This document shows, in pieces, positions 1 through 7,851 of a stretch of 64,000 nt of DNA. Made by a program: the position numbers and the translations under genes. The stretch covers positions 90,860-154,859 of the forward strand of contig NZ_CABPTO010000007.1 of NCBI RefSeq assembly GCF_902460355.1. The letters run 5' to 3'. Below the pieces are notes generated by a model. The model saw only the letters and a program-made list of their open reading frames with translations, made no database searches and had not been told where the DNA came from. Every line of letters begins with the position of its first letter. Position 1 is the stretch's first letter. This DNA is from Streptococcus sp. Marseille-P6264 (GTDB lineage: Bacteria > Bacillota > Bacilli > Lactobacillales > Streptococcaceae).

Positions 1-244
1 GACCTGCCTTAGTCAGAGCCACAAAAGTAGCCAGCATTTCATACTCCTGACCACCGTAGACAACGACGGGTGACTTAGGAGCCAGCCCCAAGCTATCAAT
101 CTTGGCTGCCAGTGCATCGGAATCGGCTTTTAGATCTCCGTAGGTATGAACTTGTCCGAGGACATTGTAGACAGGGAAATCTGGCTGCGTCTGAGCAAAG
201 TGCTCAATTGCTTCAATCATATCTGTAATTGCTGTGTTTGACAT
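1..244 (-). CDS. dltA: D-alanine--poly(phosphoribitol) ligase subunit 1, N-terminal part (DltA)
   Basis: The gene runs off the left edge, so only the first ~81 residues are present. The reverse strand encodes [20 protein letters not shown] followed by a segment containing [15 protein letters not shown] and [14 protein letters not shown], the N-terminus expected of streptococcal DltA. DltA is a cytosolic adenylating enzyme that activates D-alanine and loads it onto the carrier protein DltC, the first step in D-alanylating teichoic acids, which lowers surface negative charge. It lies 20 bp downstream of dltX, in the usual dltXABCD operon order; dltB, C and D would lie beyond the window. The start is ATG at 244. 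The identification rests on recognising the N-terminus; the catalytic core cannot be seen. Confidence 0.9.
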   Translation of the reverse strand, partial: MSNTAITDMIEAIEHFAQTQPDFPVYNVLGQVHTYGDLKADSDALAAKIDSLGLAPKSPVVVYGGQEYEMLATFVALTKAG

Positions 245-264
245 ATGTATAGTACTCTCTTACA

Positions 265-396
265 TTAAAATTCATTGTAGATAAAGCCACCTTGACCTTG
301 ACCAAGATAACTAAAGAAATAAAGCAGGGCTACGAAAATCACAAAGTATAGCAATGTCTGCCCTACAAACTTATAAATCGTCTTATATTTCGTCAT
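265..396 (-). CDS. dltX: DltX, teichoic acid D-alanylation-associated membrane peptide
   Basis: A 43-residue ORF that begins MTKYKTIYKFVGQTLLYFVI and ends GGFIYNEF. It has a short basic N-terminus, one hydrophobic membrane segment (about residues 13-31) and a conserved-looking C-terminal tail. This size and layout, directly upstream of dltA, is that of DltX, the small membrane protein needed for D-alanine transfer to lipoteichoic acid in Firmicutes; a role for the C-terminal motif in acyl transfer is known from the family and not shown here. The ATG at 396 is preceded by a weak purine-rich site (AAGATAAGAG). Probably the first gene of the dlt operon. Confidence 0.88.
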   Translation of the reverse strand: MTKYKTIYKFVGQTLLYFVIFVALLYFFSYLGQGQGGFIYNEF

Positions 397-434
397 TTCA
401 TTCACTCTTATCTTTTTTAGATAGACATAGATTA

Positions 435-465
435 TTTTACCATTTTATAGAGAAAGATTTCAATA
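435..465 (-). promoter_or_regulatory. Candidate dlt operon promoter
   Basis: On the reverse strand TTGAAA and TAAAAT are separated by 18 bp, about 40-70 bp upstream of dltX. The spacing is acceptable and the region is AT-rich, but this is a motif match only. Confidence 0.35.
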
Positions 466-584
466 TAAAAGCTATCAATTGTGTAAAGTTCTTGTAAGGA
501 AATAAAGAGAAAAAGAGTTACTTCCCTTATCTTTCAAGGATGAAATCCTTTTCAAATTCTATAAGTAAAATTTCTATATATTAC

Positions 585-613
585 TTGACTTTTAGTTCAA
601 AGGGCGGTATCCT
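585..613 (+). promoter_or_regulatory. Promoter of the PadR operon
   Basis: TTGACT (585-590) and TATCCT (608-613) are separated by 17 bp, upstream of the padR-like gene. The -35 is near consensus and the -10 is moderate. Confidence 0.5.
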
Positions 614-627
614 ATATGTAGAAAGTT

Positions 628-652
628 TATATATAATATTTTTATATATAGG
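628..652 (+). promoter_or_regulatory. AT-only dyad between promoter and padR start (candidate PadR operator)
   Basis: Two TATATATA arms flank a short ATATTTT centre immediately before the GGAGGT ribosome binding site at 652-657. PadR-type repressors bind AT-rich dyads near their own promoter, so this is a plausible autoregulatory operator. A pure A/T dyad could arise by chance in this AT-rich stretch. Confidence 0.35.
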
Positions 653-661
653 AGGTAGTGC

Positions 662-988
662 ATGTATTTCCCTACATCTTCTACCCTGATAGAATTTCTG
701 ATTTTAGCGATTTTAGATAAAGAAGATTCCTACGGCTACGAGATTAGCCAGACCATCAAGCTCATTGCTGATATTAAGGAGTCCACGCTTTATCCTATCC
801 TAAAAAAATTGGAAAAGAGTCAGTATTTAGAGACTTACTCTCAGGAATATCAAGGTCGAAAACGAAAATATTACTCTCTGACCCCAAGAGGTCAGAAACA
901 ACTGGTCCACCTCAAAAAGGAATGGGAGCTTTATACCAGCACGATTAAGGGCATTATCGAAGGGAGTGTTCGCCATGACAAGAACTGA
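662..988 (+). CDS. PadR family transcriptional regulator
   Basis: A 108-residue protein with the PadR winged-helix fold: an N-terminal helix (IEFLILAILDKEDSYGYEIS), a recognition region around TLYPILKKLE (residues 42-51), and a wing ending in RKYYSLTPRGQKQL. It lacks the long C-terminal dimerisation domain of PadR subfamily 1, so it is the short subfamily-2 type. These are ligand-responsive repressors that usually control the genes behind them. It overlaps the DUF1700 gene by 14 bp, so the three genes up to 2466 form one operon. GGAGGT at 652-657 fixes the ATG at 662. The inducing signal cannot be read from sequence; the DUF4097 gene in the operon suggests envelope stress. Confidence 0.9.
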   Translation: MYFPTSSTLIEFLILAILDKEDSYGYEISQTIKLIADIKESTLYPILKKLEKSQYLETYSQEYQGRKRKYYSLTPRGQKQLVHLKKEWELYTSTIKGIIEGSVRHDKN

Positions 989-1574
989 ATATCTAGCCCA
1001 ACTAGATAACTATTTGAAAAAGTTGCCAGCAAAAGACTATCAAGAAGCCATGGACTACTTCACCGAGTATTTTGACGAGGTAGGTCCAGAGGGTGAGGCA
1101 GCGGCTATGGCTGAGCTAGGCAGTCCAAAAGAAGCCGCTCACGAGATTATCATCAATCTTTTGGATAAAAAAATAGAAGAAGACAACCAAGAAGCTGGCT
1201 CTGTCAAAAACAGCAAGCAGATCGTCCAGATTGCTATTCTGTCCATCTTGGCGGCTCCACTAGCAATTCCTCTATTAATTTTGGCTTTGACTTTGATTTT
1301 TACTTTCTTCCTCCTCGTCAGTGTCCTTGCTTTTGTCATGGCCGTCTTTACCTTTGCTATGCTTCTCCTAGGGGCTAGTCTGATTTGGGACAGCCTGACT
1401 CTCGGCATGACCACTTCTATTCCTGCTTTTGCCCTTAGTTTGGGGATGAGCCTTTTAGCCTTGGGGCTGGCTGGACTCTTCTATCTCAGCATTGGTCCTA
1501 TCCTTCGCTTTATCAAACTCAGCTTTGTCAAACTCGCCCAAGCCTTGGCACGGAAAGGAGGCCGTCATGTCTAA
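975..1574 (+). CDS. DUF1700 (HAAS-domain) membrane protein
   Basis: A 199-residue protein. Its first ~60 residues (TRTEYLAQLDNYLKKLPAKD, then YFTEYFDEVGPEG and LGSPKEAA) are a HAAS/DUF1700 helical domain, followed by a hydrophobic region of about four membrane segments (residues 75-190). HAAS domains typically sit beside PadR regulators in Firmicutes and are thought to pass information from membrane partners to the regulator; that role is inference from family context. The GGGAG at 962-966 supports the ATG at 975 over an upstream GTG at 966. The gene overlaps padR by 14 bp and the next gene by 8 bp, indicating translational coupling. Confidence 0.85.
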   Translation: MTRTEYLAQLDNYLKKLPAKDYQEAMDYFTEYFDEVGPEGEAAAMAELGSPKEAAHEIIINLLDKKIEEDNQEAGSVKNSKQIVQIAILSILAAPLAIPLLILALTLIFTFFLLVSVLAFVMAVFTFAMLLLGASLIWDSLTLGMTTSIPAFALSLGMSLLALGLAGLFYLSIGPILRFIKLSFVKLAQALARKGGRHV

Positions 1575-2466
1575 AGTAAGAAAAACCATATTCCGCTTTG
1601 CTATTGCTGCCTGTCTGCTGGGTCTAGGCCTCATACTGGCAGGGCTAGCAAGTGGTGGGCTGCAGGATCTGGCGAAGAGCTCAGCCGCTAGCACCAAGAT
1701 GGCCAAGCAAGAAGAAACCTATGACAATATCCATTCCTTAAATCTAGAGCTGAGCAACCGCTCGGTTGTAATTGGAGAATCGCCCGATGATAAGGTTCAT
1801 TTGACCTATTATCAAGGAGACGGAAAGACAACTGAAAAAATCAGTACCAAGGCCGAAAACGGTAGTTTATACATTAAGGAATCCAGCTTTTTTATCAACA
1901 TTAGTAGCGGTCTGCGCTCTTTACTGAGCTTGATAAATGGAGATTTTGAAAGGACTCAACAAATCACTCTAAGCCTACCTAAGGGAAAAAACTTGGAAGA
2001 GGTTAAGGCAAGTTTAGCTAATGGCAGCCTATCAATCAATGACCTGACAATCAAAAAATTAAAAGCCGATCTCAGCAATGGTTCAATCGAACTCAGTCAT
2101 AGCCAAATTGAGAGCGGTAGCATTGAAAGTGCTAATGGCAGCATCGAGCTAGTCCAAACCAGCCTGACCGATACTCAAATCAATCTCGCCAACGGGAGTA
2201 TCACTAGTGATAAACTAACCCTCAAGGGCAATATCAACATGTCCAGTGGCAATGGCTCCATCGATCTCCATCTCACCGAAGAGACCTACAAAGCCATCTC
2301 ACTGGATCTGCAGACAGATATAGGTGACATTGAACTACCCAAGGAGATGCAGACGAGCCACGAACAAGAGGACTTTATCGGCGATCGAGTCATCCACACC
2401 AATGAACGGGCCCAAGCCAAGCTGACCGCTCGCACCAGCACCGGCAGCATTGAGATTAGTCATTAA
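1567..2466 (+). CDS. DUF4097 beta-strand-repeat membrane-anchored protein
   Basis: A 299-residue protein with an N-terminal signal or anchor helix (about residues 9-31) and a long exported region rich in repeated xxNGSIxL units (LANGSLSINDL, LSNGSIELSHS, SANGSIELVQT, LANGSITS, GNGSIDLHL). This is the DUF4097 right-handed beta-helix pattern. DUF4097 domains occur in envelope-stress proteins such as LiaX of enterococci. With the PadR and HAAS proteins it likely forms a surface-to-transcription circuit; that is inference. The start is ATG 1567, preceded by AAAGGAGG and overlapping the DUF1700 stop codon (ATGTCTAA). An in-frame start further upstream at 1492 would lie inside the DUF1700 gene and has no comparable ribosome site. 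Confidence 0.85.
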   Translation: MSKVRKTIFRFAIAACLLGLGLILAGLASGGLQDLAKSSAASTKMAKQEETYDNIHSLNLELSNRSVVIGESPDDKVHLTYYQGDGKTTEKISTKAENGSLYIKESSFFINISSGLRSLLSLINGDFERTQQITLSLPKGKNLEEVKASLANGSLSINDLTIKKLKADLSNGSIELSHSQIESGSIESANGSIELVQTSLTDTQINLANGSITSDKLTLKGNINMSSGNGSIDLHLTEETYKAISLDLQTDIGDIELPKEMQTSHEQEDFIGDRVIHTNERAQAKLTARTSTGSIEISH

Positions 2467-2472
2467 AAATAG

Positions 2473-2499
2473 AACGGAGCCTGATTGGTTCCGTTTTTT
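2473..2499 (+). terminator. Rho-independent terminator of the PadR operon
   Basis: A 9-bp stem (AACGGAGCC / GGTTCCGTT, one wobble pair) is followed by six T residues, beginning 6 bp after the DUF4097 stop codon. Confidence 0.8.
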
Positions 2500-2583
2500 A
2501 TGGTTATTTTCTCTAACCCTACCTTTACTTCCTATAGCCTTTATGTTATGATACTCTATAAAATTTACCACAAGGAGGTTTCT

Positions 2584-3537
2584 ATGAAAAAACTCACACC
2601 TGGCATGCATATTCGGGTCGTCAGCCCCTCGGCGTCAATCGAACACATCGGTGGCTTCGAGGCCAATCTAGTCGCCAAGGAGCGCTTGGAAAAGCTAGGA
2701 TTTACCGTGTCTTTTTCGGAGCATTATCTGGAAAATGATATGTTAGACTCTGCCTCCATCGAAAGCCGGGTGGCAGACATCCATGCCGCCTTTGCAGATG
2801 ACTCCGTTGATGCTATTCTGGCCACCATCGGCGGTTTCAACTGCAATGAGCTCCTGCCCTATCTGGACTTTGAATTGATTGCTAGAAATCCTAAGATTTT
2901 CTGCGGCTACTCAGACACAACAGCCTTGCTCAACGCCATCTATAGTAAGACCGGCATGAAAACTTATATGGGTCCCTCCTACTCTAGCTTTAAGATGGAG
3001 GCCCTGCAGGACTATCAGACCGAGAGCTGGTTCAAGGCCGTCAGCCAGACCTCTTATGAATTGACTCCTAGTGAAAAATGGGGCGACAATGCTTGGTATC
3101 TGCCCGATGCGCCACTGACCTTCCATGAGACAGAGTGGAAAGTCTACAACCATGGAAAAGCCCAAGCCACTGCTATCGGCGGTAATCTCTCCACCTTCTC
3201 ACTCCTACGCGGCACCCCCTATGCCCCGACAGATGAAAACTATGTGCTCTTTGTTGAAGAGGCGGAGGAAGATGATTATGTGGAGTTTGACCGCAATCTA
3301 GCTGCCCTCCTTCAAGCCTATCCTAACCCACAGGCTCTCCTCATCGGCCGCTTTCCCAAAGAATGTCAGATGACAAAGGAGCTGCTCCTTTATATCTTGG
3401 ATAAACATCCTATTCTAAAGACAATTCCTGTCCTCTATGACTTGGACTTTGCTCATACTCAGCCACTCTTTACCATCACCATCGGTGCTCAAGTGACGGT
3501 GGATACAGAGAAGATGTCTATCAAAATTGATGAATAA
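2584..3537 (+). CDS. LD-carboxypeptidase family protein (MccF-like, S66 peptidase)
   Basis: A 317-residue protein, typical of the S66 family. The nucleophile motif GYSDTTALLN places the serine at residue 110, with VEEAEEDDY and DFAHTQPLFTITIG providing the expected Glu and His partners. S66 enzymes cleave L,D bonds in murein peptides (LdcA) or inactivate peptidyl-nucleotide antibiotics such as microcin C (MccF). No signal peptide is visible, so it is cytosolic; recycling or detoxification are both possible and the sequence does not decide. CAAGGAGG at 2571-2578 fixes the ATG at 2584. It is transcribed alone, between two terminators. Confidence 0.85.
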   Translation: MKKLTPGMHIRVVSPSASIEHIGGFEANLVAKERLEKLGFTVSFSEHYLENDMLDSASIESRVADIHAAFADDSVDAILATIGGFNCNELLPYLDFELIARNPKIFCGYSDTTALLNAIYSKTGMKTYMGPSYSSFKMEALQDYQTESWFKAVSQTSYELTPSEKWGDNAWYLPDAPLTFHETEWKVYNHGKAQATAIGGNLSTFSLLRGTPYAPTDENYVLFVEEAEEDDYVEFDRNLAALLQAYPNPQALLIGRFPKECQMTKELLLYILDKHPILKTIPVLYDLDFAHTQPLFTITIGAQVTVDTEKMSIKIDE

Positions 3538-3544
3538 ACAAGAG

Positions 3545-3571
3545 ACGACCTCCAAACAAAAGGTCGTTTTT
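3545..3571 (+). terminator. Terminator of the LD-carboxypeptidase gene
   Basis: A 7-bp stem ACGACCT / AGGTCGT is followed by TTTTT, 8 bp after the stop codon. Confidence 0.75.
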
Positions 3572-3576
3572 GATAT

Positions 3577-4827
3577 CTAAAAGTCATGAATCATCTCTAA
3601 ACAGCGCTCCAAATCCACATCCCGCTCCAGATGCTCAACTGTCCAAGGAATAAGGATGTCTGGTTCAATCCCCTTGTCTGTCATCCCCTGTCCCTTATCA
3701 AGTGCTAGAGCGCGTGAAGTTGGAAAGTTCAAACTATAATCACCATAATCTACCTGACAGCAGTTGGAATAATCTAGTATTCCAAGAGTCGGGCGCCCCA
3801 GAACCGTCACCTTAGGAAACCATTTCATCATCTGGACAAAATTGTCTCCCGACGAAGCACAGTAGACATCTGCTAAGACAAAAATCTTCTCAGGATGGCT
3901 TCCTCCTTTCACATTAGGAAACATTTCCCTGTCCTCGCCTCCAAATTTGACATAGCCTTTGCCCCGATTGGCCTGCAGGTCTTGCATGATTATCTCCAAC
4001 AAATCCTTCATCTCCTGGTTAATCCCTTCCTGCTGCACATAGGCTTCAAAATCTTTCAAACGCAGGTCGACATTCCGCTCTGTGTAGAGAATTTCCATCC
4101 CTTCATCAGTCCAGTCCAAGTCAGAATAGACTTGCCCCTCAGAAAGAGCATAGTGGAGTAGGGGAAAATACAGCGAGTCCATCCCGCCAGTATTTTGACG
4201 GACATCAATCACCAGACAAGCAGCCCTCTTGATAGTATCTTGTGCTTCCTGATAGAGTTTGTTGATGGCTTTCTCGTTCCTAAAGTCATCCAAACGGAGA
4301 TAAATAACACCCTTTTCTAACTCTTTACATTCAAATCGGCTCTCTATAGGATTCTGGCTAGGCTCAACTGAAAGGATTTGCTCTGCTCCTGCTCGCAAAA
4401 CAGTCACTTGCCTAGCTTTTGAAATCAATTCGCTCCACTCACGGTAGTTTCGCTCGGGTGTTGAACTGGTAAAATACGCTCGGTGCATCCTATAAAATTC
4501 TTCTAGATGCTGTCCATCCAGTTTCACAATTTGATCGCCCGCCTGCAAATTCGTATCTGCATTAGCCTGCTCAACATAAAGTCCTTGGATTGTTGAACGT
4601 AGAACAAAACCTTTTGGCTTAGCATATTTCTCCCGAAAAGCTACGTGGCCAATAACTCCGAAGCTAGCTAGATAAGTCTGAACCTGATAAAGAAAGTCCT
4701 TTTCACTCATATCGTCTGAAATACATTCGCGAAAACCAGTCGGATCCGCACCGTCAATATCCTTTTTAGTTGCAGAATCTTGGGTCATAATAGAAACAAC
4801 ATCTTCAAAAATAGCCGTTTTTCTCAT
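3577..4827 (-). CDS. S41 family peptidase (C-terminal-processing type) without signal peptide
   Basis: A 416-residue protein. The middle has a PDZ-like segment (GLYVEQANADTNLQAGDQIV) and the C-terminal half a tail-specific protease core: LVIDVRQNTGGMD and FVLADVYCASSGDNFVQ, with the probable nucleophile Ser near residue 326. A conserved lysine usually acts as base in this family; I cannot assign it with certainty. Unlike most S41 proteases there is no signal peptide or membrane helix, so a cytosolic location is likely. The ATG at 4827 is chosen because GAGGAG lies 8 bp upstream; in-frame starts further upstream have no such site. It is monocistronic, with a shared bidirectional terminator on its upstream side. 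Substrate unknown. Confidence 0.75.
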   Translation of the reverse strand: MRKTAIFEDVVSIMTQDSATKKDIDGADPTGFRECISDDMSEKDFLYQVQTYLASFGVIGHVAFREKYAKPKGFVLRSTIQGLYVEQANADTNLQAGDQIVKLDGQHLEEFYRMHRAYFTSSTPERNYREWSELISKARQVTVLRAGAEQILSVEPSQNPIESRFECKELEKGVIYLRLDDFRNEKAINKLYQEAQDTIKRAACLVIDVRQNTGGMDSLYFPLLHYALSEGQVYSDLDWTDEGMEILYTERNVDLRLKDFEAYVQQEGINQEMKDLLEIIMQDLQANRGKGYVKFGGEDREMFPNVKGGSHPEKIFVLADVYCASSGDNFVQMMKWFPKVTVLGRPTLGILDYSNCCQVDYGDYSLNFPTSRALALDKGQGMTDKGIEPDILIPWTVEHLERDVDLERCLEMIHDF

Positions 4828-4892
4828 CGTATTGCTCCTCGTCATTATTGAGACTAGTATATCATTTTTGTACATTTTATGCCGATTTAAAC

Positions 4893-4927
4893 AAAAAATC
4901 TAAGCACAATCTCTGCTTAGATTTTTT
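4893..4927. terminator. Bidirectional terminator
   Basis: AAAAAATCTAAGCA pairs with TGCTTAGATTTTTT across a 7-nt loop, giving A and T runs on both sides. It ends the minus-strand VTC/DUF4956/lipoprotein operon and insulates it from the S41 peptidase gene downstream. Confidence 0.8.
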
Positions 4928-4932
4928 TCTAA

Positions 4933-6183
4933 TCAATGTCCACCGGGACCGCCACCTTGTCCGCCTTGGGCACCGCCACCACCAGGGCCATCGGCTGTGA
5001 TTTCGGTTCGGGTTTGCCCATTGACCGTGATAGTCCCGCCCGTATAGGTAGCCTTACCATCAAAGTCAAAGGCAGACACAGTGGACGTGATAGCTAAGTT
5101 TCCACCTGTCATGATGATATCACCGTTGGAATCAAGGGCGTCTGTATCGCCTTGGCCGACCTCAACCTTGATGTCACCTCCAGTAATCTTAATAAAAATC
5201 TCAGCCCCAGTCGCTGTACTAGCCGCATTGATTCCATCATCCGTCGCATAAAGGTCAAGTGTACCGCCGTTAATCGTGACATTTGTTCCCTCTAAAGCTT
5301 CGACACTGGACTTGACTGTGATAGTACCACCGTCAATCACTGCTGCATTGCTGGCATGAAGACCGTCATCGCCAGCATTAATCGTAATGGTACCAGATTG
5401 GATATAGAGATTTCCGAGCGAAGTGTCCTCGTCATTATCTGCGTGGATCGCATCCTCCGTCGCGGTAATATCTAGACTCGCCTCCTTGATGTTGATGGCA
5501 TCATTGGCTGACAAGCCATTCTTGTAGCCTTTAATCGTATAAGTCCCGCCTGTGATACGCAGGTCATCATTAGATTCGACCGCGTTACCGTATTTTCCTT
5601 CAATGGTCAGACTGCCTGAGCCGTTGAAGGTCAAGTCGTCCTTACTGTAAATAGCCGCATCGTAGTCAGTATTGGTGTGATTGGCTGAGTCAGAAATGCT
5701 ATTCTTGCTGCCTTCAGCTAGGGTAATGAAGGTTTTATCCGCATTTTCTACCACAATCGCTGCATCCGTTCCCGTCATGGTCACGCCATCCAAGACGATT
5801 TGCACCTTGTCTTGATCGCCAGCCTTGACGACAATCTGCACATTTTCACTGCTGCCAGAGAGGACATAGGTTCCAGCTGCCGTAATGGTCACCGTTGAGC
5901 CAGAAACGCTCGCTCCGTCACCAGATGTCTTGGCTGTAGAGCCGCTCAAGCTAATCTTGGTCGCTGTCGACTCATCATAAGAAGCATCCTGATCACGATC
6001 CGTGAAATAGCTAGATGTATCTGTCTTTGTCGTACTGCTAGCCGTTTGAGTGGTCGTGGCACTAGCACTCGTAGGAGTGCTGGACTGGTTGGTCAAGCTA
6101 CAGGCCCCCAAGCTAACAGTCATAAGCGCTAGGGGCACCATTAGTTTTATTTTCTGAAATATTTTTTTCTTGCCTGTTTTCAT
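4933..6183 (-). CDS. Beta-helix surface lipoprotein (carbohydrate-binding domain/DUF4353 type)
   Basis: A 416-residue protein with a lipoprotein signal peptide: basic N-terminus, hydrophobic core and lipobox SLGAC with Cys28. A Ser/Thr-rich linker follows, then tandem beta-helix rungs (LTFNGSGSLTIEGKYGNAVE, LYIQSGTITINAGDDGLHAS, VTINGGTLDLYATDDGINA), and a C-terminal tail of Gly, Gln and Pro ending in His. Databases usually name this family carbohydrate-binding domain-containing protein; binding is predicted only. It lies 17 bp downstream of the DUF4956 gene and is the last gene of a three-gene operon. Because it would sit on the outer face of the membrane, it is the likely exported part of the system. 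Confidence 0.8.
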   Translation of the reverse strand: MKTGKKKIFQKIKLMVPLALMTVSLGACSLTNQSSTPTSASATTTQTASSTTKTDTSSYFTDRDQDASYDESTATKISLSGSTAKTSGDGASVSGSTVTITAAGTYVLSGSSENVQIVVKAGDQDKVQIVLDGVTMTGTDAAIVVENADKTFITLAEGSKNSISDSANHTNTDYDAAIYSKDDLTFNGSGSLTIEGKYGNAVESNDDLRITGGTYTIKGYKNGLSANDAINIKEASLDITATEDAIHADNDEDTSLGNLYIQSGTITINAGDDGLHASNAAVIDGGTITVKSSVEALEGTNVTINGGTLDLYATDDGINAASTATGAEIFIKITGGDIKVEVGQGDTDALDSNGDIIMTGGNLAITSTVSAFDFDGKATYTGGTITVNGQTRTEITADGPGGGGAQGGQGGGPGGH

Positions 6184-6200
6184 GATTGGCCTCTTTCTAG

Positions 6201-6881
6201 TTATAATTCATTTTCTTTCGTGATATAGCGGCTGATGGCAATCTCTAGATTTCCATTGCGCGTGCGTAGGGCATCGATGAGTTCTTTTTCAGTCATTTGA
6301 CCATTCAGCTGAAGGATGTATTTAATCTTGAACAAACTTCCCATATCAGAGGTTTTGACATTGGCTAGTTCAATATGATTTGCAGCTTTGTTAAAAATAT
6401 CATCAAAAATGCTTTCATAGTCCAGACTTTCTGGTATGACGACAGTCAGCTGGCGCATGGAATGCTTCATCTGACCAAAATTGACCACCTCAAGCAGCAG
6501 CATGACGAGCGACATGATGAAGGTAAAGACGGTCGCAAAGACCAGATAGCCCATTCCGATGGCAATCCCGATTGTCATGACCAGGAAAATGGACACCAGC
6601 TCCTTGGCCCCTCCCGGTGCGGAACGGAAACGAATCAAGCTGAAGGCCCCCATGACGGCAACCCCTGCTCCCAGACTTCCATTGACCAAGAAAATCACAA
6701 TTGCAATCAAGGTCGGCAAAAGCGCCAAACTCATCACAAAGGATTTGCTGTAAACCGTCTTAAACTGGTAAACCTTGGCAACGACCAAGCCCAAAAGCAA
6801 GGACACTCCGATTGCCAGCATCATCATGGCCGGATCTACGGCCGTATCGGTAAAAATATCATAAAATAAGTGACTAAGCAT
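6201..6881 (-). CDS. DUF4956 domain-containing membrane protein
   Basis: A 226-residue protein with about four hydrophobic segments in its first ~130 residues (MMMLAIGVSLLLGLVVAKVY, FVMSLALLPTLIAIVIFLV, LVSIFLVMTIGIAIGMGYLV, FTFIMSLVMLLLEVV) and a soluble C-terminal part of ~95 residues. The central AVMGAFSLIRFRSAPGGAKE stretch is characteristic of the family. DUF4956 proteins are repeatedly found beside VTC-domain proteins and CotH or carbohydrate-binding proteins; their biochemical role is unknown. The start codon overlaps the stop of the VTC gene by 8 bp and AAGGAG lies upstream, so translation is coupled. Confidence 0.85.
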   Translation of the reverse strand: MLSHLFYDIFTDTAVDPAMMMLAIGVSLLLGLVVAKVYQFKTVYSKSFVMSLALLPTLIAIVIFLVNGSLGAGVAVMGAFSLIRFRSAPGGAKELVSIFLVMTIGIAIGMGYLVFATVFTFIMSLVMLLLEVVNFGQMKHSMRQLTVVIPESLDYESIFDDIFNKAANHIELANVKTSDMGSLFKIKYILQLNGQMTEKELIDALRTRNGNLEIAISRYITKENEL

Positions 6882-7599
6882 GATTTACAACTCCTTTATA
6901 GTCTGTCGTTTTCTTGTAAGCAACCCCGTATTTGGAAAAGGAACTTGGAAAGACCTGATGGCGATCCAGAATCTCACTCAGCCAGAGCGGATAGGCTCCT
7001 GGCACCTTAACTTCCATAATCACATGATGATCCGGCAGAAGATTTTCTCCGTAATGACCATGCAAAAGACTCAAATCATAGTTGCGGTAGGTCAAATCGT
7101 GGTCAATGGTAATTCGAACATTGGGATCCTCAATCCCCTTCATAGAATAACGATTGTAGTAGATATACATCATGGGCTGCAGGCCACCGTAGCGCTGACT
7201 CAGCCAGTCGATTTCCTCACGAATCTGACAATCTTCAATCTTACTGTGATCGCCCTCCAAGTAAGCCTCTGCAGCCACTAAATCTGTCGAAATGCGGCGT
7301 TTGTAGACAATTTTGCGTACTTTTTTCTTGATTTCCAAAAAGACTTGACTGTCTTCTCTTGGATTTTCATCGTAGGTCCGCACGCGCAATTTTTCTTTAA
7401 AATAAGGCTTTTCTAAGGACTCACGAATCATTTGATAGGTCGGGGTGTCGTAGTAAAGATTGTTGATGGTCGAATAAGCATGCTCATCCTCCACCAGATG
7501 GCCTTCAAACTCGGTCAATAAATCGGCCAAAGTTTCTTTGGAAATAATGTATTTGGTTTCAAATCGTTGAAATTTATCTTTAAATGTTTTTTTAGCCAT
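6874..7599 (-). CDS. VTC domain-containing protein (polyphosphate polymerase-like)
   Basis: A 241-residue protein with the VTC tunnel-fold signature: an early RFETKYII, then basic and acidic strand motifs LRVRTYDENP, VFLEIKKKVRKIVYKRR, IYYNRYSMKG, VIMEVKVPGAYP, and a terminal SFSKYGVAYKK. In eukaryotic Vtc4 this fold makes polyphosphate from ATP inside a cationic tunnel; most bacterial members are untested. It is cytosolic and first in an operon with DUF4956 and a beta-helix lipoprotein. The ATG at 7599 has GGGGAG upstream; an in-frame start at 7635 has no clear site. Activity on ATP is inference from the fold. Confidence 0.82.
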   Translation of the reverse strand: MAKKTFKDKFQRFETKYIISKETLADLLTEFEGHLVEDEHAYSTINNLYYDTPTYQMIRESLEKPYFKEKLRVRTYDENPREDSQVFLEIKKKVRKIVYKRRISTDLVAAEAYLEGDHSKIEDCQIREEIDWLSQRYGGLQPMMYIYYNRYSMKGIEDPNVRITIDHDLTYRNYDLSLLHGHYGENLLPDHHVIMEVKVPGAYPLWLSEILDRHQVFPSSFSKYGVAYKKTTDYKGVVNHA

Positions 7600-7763
7600 G
7601 GATTCTCCCCTTGTCTTTCTTGTAACTAGGGCCATTTTACGGATGAAAACTTAAAGCAAGGCTAAAGAAAACTTAAAGAAAACAAAACATTATTATTTTC
7701 ATACCGAATAAAATAGACTTGTGGAGAGAATCTATACAATAAAACTCTCTGTTATTTAACGAC

Positions 7764-7779
7764 TGTTTCACGTGAAACA
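7764..7779. other. parS: parS site (exact)
   Basis: TGTTTCACGTGAAACA is the perfect 16-bp palindrome bound by ParB (Spo0J) in streptococci. It lies between the VTC operon and yhgE, about 40 kb left of dnaA, and touches the T-run of the yhgE terminator. Confidence 0.88.
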
Positions 7780-7811
7780 AAAAAACTTGGTTCTGTTCAC
7801 AAAACCAAGTT
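7777..7811 (-). terminator. Terminator of the yhgE-like gene
   Basis: On the reverse strand AACTTGGTT and AACCAAGTT form a 9-bp stem followed by a T-run, about 40 bp after the yhgE stop codon. Confidence 0.8.
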
Positions 7812-7851
7812 GTTCCTTTCGTAGAGAAAATAGTCTGCGCTCTTCTCTATC

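Noticed and set aside
6375..6869. 164-residue open frame on the + strand
   Set aside because: It lies entirely antisense to the DUF4956 gene, has no ribosome site and its composition (many His, Gln, Asn) is that of a reverse-frame shadow.
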